From assembly GCA_937922175.1 (NCBI GenBank), contig CAKZUU010000330.1:1-8907 (forward strand): DNA of 8,907 bases. Direction: 5' to 3'. Both the position numbers and the translations under genes were made by a program. The notes under the pieces were generated by a model, which made no database searches, had not been told where the DNA came from, and was given only the letters and a program-made list of their open reading frames with translations. Position 1 is the first letter of the stretch. Each line of letters opens with the position of its first letter. Below, one piece after another: positions 6,083-8,907 of this stretch. Source of the DNA: an uncultured Gemmataceae bacterium (GTDB lineage: Bacteria > Planctomycetota > Planctomycetia > Gemmatales > Gemmataceae).

Positions 6083-8554
6083 TTATTTCTTGTCGGGAGT
6101 TGCCGACGCTTGTTTCTCACGTTGCTGCTGTTCCAAGCGGAGCTGCTCGAGTCGAGTCAGCCGTTTCGCCGGAGTTCCCATCGGGGGCGGGGCTGCCGCC
6201 GCCATCGGTGGAGGTGGTGGGGCATTTGCCTTTGGAGGCGGAGGCGGATCGATTCGTAATTCCGAAGAACCCAAATTGTGGAGGATCGGCTCGCCGTTTT
6301 GCGTAATGATGACCTGGCAGTACAAATTCCGATGGATCCCCACCGGGCTGTCCGGCCGAGTGACGACGTGGAACGCGAACTCTTTGGACTCTTTATTACA
6401 GGTTACGTCAGCGGCCGAGGTGTTGGCCGGCAGCCCCATCAGTTTCGCGGTCGCTTGCCCCTCGAAAGGAGTCGTCGTCGTGACCTTGCAGTAGATTTCC
6501 GTGGTCTTCCCCTGCTCGACGGCGCTGCGCTCCATGGCAATTTGCACAAAGGGAGCGGCGATCTCCAGCGTAAAAAGTTGCGACGAAACCCAGATCGGCC
6601 CTTTCCCCGCATCGGCACTGGCAATGAATGCCGTCTTCCATTTGCGAATCGGAGCACCGCCGTTCGCGTTGACGTCCAGATACCCTTCCGTTTGGCCTTC
6701 CGGGATGGTGATGGCCGATGCGGAGCCGACTCCCGGCGGGTTGTACAGAGGGTAGACGGTGATGGGACCTTTGAAAGGTTCCTTTCGTTCCGCGACGACT
6801 TTGATTCGCATCGACCCGCCGTGCACCAAAGGCACCTTTGGCTCGATCACATGAATCTTGAACGGAGCGTCCTCGATGACTGCAAACGCCGCCCGTTTCA
6901 AGTCGTGCCGCCAATAGACTCCTTGATTCGGCACGGCAATGAGAAAGACGATTTGCTCGAAGGACCGGGTGATGTTCTTCAAATTCGGGTCCACCATTTC
7001 CGCGAGGATTCGTCCCAAGCTGAGGCCGATCGGGGCGTCGGCGGCGGCCTCGAACACGATCGGCTGCTGATTCACAGCGGCCACCATCACGTCCGTTTGG
7101 GCTGTCACTCCCGCCGGCAGCCCCTCCAGCGACAAGTTCACATCACCTCCCACATCCCCACGTGTCACCGTCGCCAGGACCGCCCAGCGATTCCCTCGCG
7201 GAATCGACACTGTCTGACGTTCTTGCGAATACCCGAAAAAATCCACCTTCGGGATGGTCACGAGCAACTTCGGCTCCACCTTCGTGACTTCGATTCGGTA
7301 GAAGAAATTGGCCCCCCCCTTCCCAAGATGATCGAAAACCCGAACGACGTATTCTTTGTCCTCTGGAATGGTGACGCGGAAGTAACTATCGGGTCCGGCC
7401 GAATCGTCGTTCGCGACGATGTCTCCCCCCGTCGCCTGGGACAAGTACATTACTGGATCCAAGGAGGAGCCAAGCCGTCGGGCGTAGCAGTGGACGTCGT
7501 AGACTTCTCCCTTCTTCGCCGAAAATTTGAAACAATCGACGTCTCCCGGCTTTTCGATCACCCCGGAGAACGCGATGGGGGCCGCCGCCCCTGCTGTCGC
7601 TTCGGAGAGTTGGTTGTTCGGTTCTGTTTCGACAATCTGATGCAGTTCCCCGAGGCGGAAGCGGATGCCCGACGGTGAAATGCCCCCGGTATCCTGGCAA
7701 TGGATGGCGAACGGCGCCTCGGGGACGGCATCTGGAAGTTTGATCTTTTGCTTGATCGGACCGGTTGGGTCGCCAATAAACGTGACTTCGAGTTCCTCCC
7801 CCGGTTTACCCCCGGCGGGCACGACAGCCGTCGGTCGAGGGAATGTTCCGACATGCAGGCGGTAGTGGCATGACCCATTCCCGCCGTACGCGCTTTCCCG
7901 CACCTGCACGATGTACCGGCCGTCTTCCGGGACGATGATCGAGGCGCAACCATCTTGCCCAACGAGGGCTGCATCGTCCGAGATCGCCAGTTCAAAGCGC
8001 TTGGCATCGAGGATGGCAATGTAAGGATCGAAAAGGGTGGTGCCGAGCCGCATCCCCTCGATCTCGACAGAAAGGCGTTGTCCTTTCTTTGCTTCGACAA
8101 CAAAATAGTCAACGTCCTCGTTTTCGATGACCCCGTGAACGGTGACATTCAACGGGATGGGTTGTGGGGCAGCGAAATCGCTGTTCGGTTCTTTCTCATC
8201 GACGATCGGAAGCGCTCCGACCCAAAACGTGATCATCTCCGACACGCCCGACTTGCATCGCACGCGGAAGGCATGCTCACCCAGTCGGCAATCGGGAGCG
8301 ATCTTCAAAGTAACTTTCAGGGCTCCCTCGTTGACGACCTCGAGTTTGGATACGGAGATGCCTGGGTAGTAGACGACAATCTGCTCGGCATCACCGAGTC
8401 GCGCGCCGTGGAACGTGACCGTCGTCTCCTGACCACGTTGTCCACCCCGAGGCAGAATCGTGCTGAGTTGAGGTGAGGCCGCGGATAATTCGTGCGCTGC
8501 GGCCGCCCAAATCAACAAACTCGTGAGGAAAGCCCAACGCGACAGGCACATCAT
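6083..8554 (-). CDS. Secreted protein with two PPC domains, Ig-like domains and a proline-rich tail
   Basis: From the ATG at 8554 the protein has 823 residues. The signal peptide (core at about 8-20) is probably cleaved after ELSA (25). Residues 28-113 are an IPT/TIG-like fold (LPRGGQRG motif). Residues 120-236 form a first pre-peptidase C-terminal (PPC) domain opened by EKEPNSD, and residues 308-424 a second opened by ETEPNN; between them, about 240-300, is another Ig-like segment beginning VVPAGGKPGEELEVTF. The second half (425-768) is beta-rich and resembles Ig-like or NEW3-like domains (GLPAGVTA, GLPANTSA), but I recognise no named family. A proline run (769-795) leads to a 28-residue charged Q/R/E-rich helical tail. 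No protease domain is present, so the PPC units probably serve binding or stability. The TTG at 8644 would overlap the upstream gene and place 30 residues before the signal peptide, so it is rejected. A role as extracellular scaffold or substrate binder for its neighbours is inferred. Confidence 0.88.
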   Translation of the reverse strand: MMCLSRWAFLTSLLIWAAAAHELSAASPQLSTILPRGGQRGQETTVTFHGARLGDAEQIVVYYPGISVSKLEVVNEGALKVTLKIAPDCRLGEHAFRVRCKSGVSEMITFWVGALPIVDEKEPNSDFAAPQPIPLNVTVHGVIENEDVDYFVVEAKKGQRLSVEIEGMRLGTTLFDPYIAILDAKRFELAISDDAALVGQDGCASIIVPEDGRYIVQVRESAYGGNGSCHYRLHVGTFPRPTAVVPAGGKPGEELEVTFIGDPTGPIKQKIKLPDAVPEAPFAIHCQDTGGISPSGIRFRLGELHQIVETEPNNQLSEATAGAAAPIAFSGVIEKPGDVDCFKFSAKKGEVYDVHCYARRLGSSLDPVMYLSQATGGDIVANDDSAGPDSYFRVTIPEDKEYVVRVFDHLGKGGANFFYRIEVTKVEPKLLVTIPKVDFFGYSQERQTVSIPRGNRWAVLATVTRGDVGGDVNLSLEGLPAGVTAQTDVMVAAVNQQPIVFEAAADAPIGLSLGRILAEMVDPNLKNITRSFEQIVFLIAVPNQGVYWRHDLKRAAFAVIEDAPFKIHVIEPKVPLVHGGSMRIKVVAERKEPFKGPITVYPLYNPPGVGSASAITIPEGQTEGYLDVNANGGAPIRKWKTAFIASADAGKGPIWVSSQLFTLEIAAPFVQIAMERSAVEQGKTTEIYCKVTTTTPFEGQATAKLMGLPANTSAADVTCNKESKEFAFHVVTRPDSPVGIHRNLYCQVIITQNGEPILHNLGSSELRIDPPPPPKANAPPPPPMAAAAPPPMGTPAKRLTRLEQLRLEQQQREKQASATPDKK
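7312..7319 (-). repeat. Eight-base G tract inside the PPC-protein gene
   Basis: The minus strand reads AAGGGGGGGGCC, encoding K-G-G-A near the end of the second PPC domain. Gain or loss of one base would truncate the protein. The frame is intact as given. Confidence 0.6.
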
Positions 8555-8564
8555 CCCCCCCCTT
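8555..8564 (-). promoter_or_regulatory. Ribosome-binding region made of AAGGGGGGGG directly before a double ATG
   Basis: The minus strand has AA followed by eight Gs, ending directly at the ATG at 8554, with a second ATG at 8551. AAGG within the tract gives a spacing of 6 or 9 bases to the two starts, so it is the likely Shine-Dalgarno element. Length changes in the G tract would alter this spacing. The rest of the 50-base gap (8565-8604) shows nothing recognisable. Confidence 0.5.
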
Positions 8565-8604
8565 GGTGCCGTTGCCTGGTAATTCGGGATACCGCTACAA
8601 ACCT

Positions 8605-8907
8605 TCAGGAAATCAAATCTTTGACGACTTTCCCGCCGTCGCAAATCTCGATCGGGCGATTTCCCGGAGCCATCAGTTCTTTGTCGGCGTTAATGCCCAA
8701 CTGGTGATAAACCGTCGTCGCAAGGTCCTCGACCGTCAGAGGGTCATCTTCCGGCTCCGAGGCGGTCGCATCGGAGGAACCGTAGACGATTCCTTGCTTG
8801 ATGCCGCCTCCCGCGAGAACGACGCTAAAGACCTTCGGCCAATGATCCCGTCCCGCCGAACCGTTGATTTTCGGAGTTCGGCCGAATTCGCTGGAAACCA
8901 TCACCAG
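8605..8907 (-). CDS. DUF1501 protein, C-terminal 100 residues (runs off the right edge)
   Basis: The frame is open from the window edge (first full codon CTG at 8907) to TGA at 8605-8607. The visible 100 residues contain the DUF1501 hallmark SSEFGRTPKIN (5-15) followed by GRDHWP (19-24) and the glycine-rich LAGGGIKQG (31-39). The tail motif TVEDLATTVYHQLGI (58-72) is also usual for the family. DUF1501 belongs to the alkaline-phosphatase/sulfatase-like fold clan, and the histidine of GRDHW corresponds to a probable metal-binding position; this is known of the fold and not shown for this protein. Members are usually about 400-480 residues, often with a Tat signal, so most of the gene is off-window. 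It is the first visible gene of the cluster and ends 50 bases before the PPC-protein gene. Its substrate is unknown; it may act on a sulfated or phosphorylated polymer, but that is a guess. Confidence 0.93.
   Translation of the reverse strand: MVMVSSEFGRTPKINGSAGRDHWPKVFSVVLAGGGIKQGIVYGSSDATASEPEDDPLTVEDLATTVYHQLGINADKELMAPGNRPIEICDGGKVVKDLIS

Noticed and set aside
6183..6250. G-rich plus-strand stretch that could form two-layer G-quadruplexes
   Set aside because: It is fully explained by proline codons of the coding strand, and two-layer structures are weak.
6278..7678. Open frame of 466 codons on the plus strand
   Set aside because: It lies wholly antisense to the PPC-protein gene, whose domains are clear. 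Its translation is Arg/His/Asp-rich with no recognisable domain, as expected for a shadow of a GC-biased gene.
8555..8644. TTG start for the PPC-protein gene overlapping the DUF1501 gene
   Set aside because: It would put 30 polar residues ahead of the signal peptide; the ATG at 8554 has its own ribosome-binding tract.

Overview
The window carries five genes, all on the minus strand, so transcription runs from high to low coordinates. Their families (DUF1501, DUF1549/DUF1553, Planctomycete cytochrome c PSCyt1, PPC-domain protein, Pirellula/Verrucomicrobium-type dehydrogenase) form a combination characteristic of Planctomycetota. The GC-rich but not extreme base composition would suit Gemmatales or a relative. 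The phylum is a confident inference; the order is a guess.

Layout in transcription order: (1) 8907-8605, the last 100 residues of a DUF1501 protein (alkaline-phosphatase/sulfatase-like fold), whose N-terminus is outside the window. (2) 8554-6083, an 823-residue secreted protein with two pre-peptidase C-terminal (PPC) domains, several Ig-like domains and a proline-rich hinge with a charged tail. (3) 5995-3566, an 809-residue Big2 / cytochrome-like / DUF1549 / DUF1553 protein with two different heme-type motifs. (4) 3520-1442, a 692-residue fusion of a c-type cytochrome, a seven-bladed WD40 propeller and a roughly 210-residue coiled coil. (5) 1355-1, the first 451 residues of a propeller-type 'membrane-bound dehydrogenase' with the start of a HEAT-like region; its C-terminus, where the family usually has a heme domain, is outside the window.

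The gaps between genes are 50, 87, 45 and 86 bases. None holds a convincing terminator or promoter, so one polycistronic transcript is likely. The four genes with visible N-termini all begin with signal peptides, which points to an extracytoplasmic, probably heme-dependent oxidoreductase or surface-processing assembly. Its substrate cannot be read from the sequence. These families recur together in Planctomycetes but remain biochemically uncharacterised, so the locus is better described as a known family cluster of unknown function than as a wholly new system.

There are no tRNA or rRNA genes, CRISPR arrays, insertion sequences or phage genes, and no gene-free stretch longer than 300 bases. 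Long open frames on the plus strand are shadows of the minus-strand genes. The most interesting small-scale signals are a pair of mutually exclusive hairpins over the ribosome-binding region of the cytochrome-WD40 gene, and two eight-base G tracts in the PPC gene (one in its ribosome-binding site, one in its coding region).
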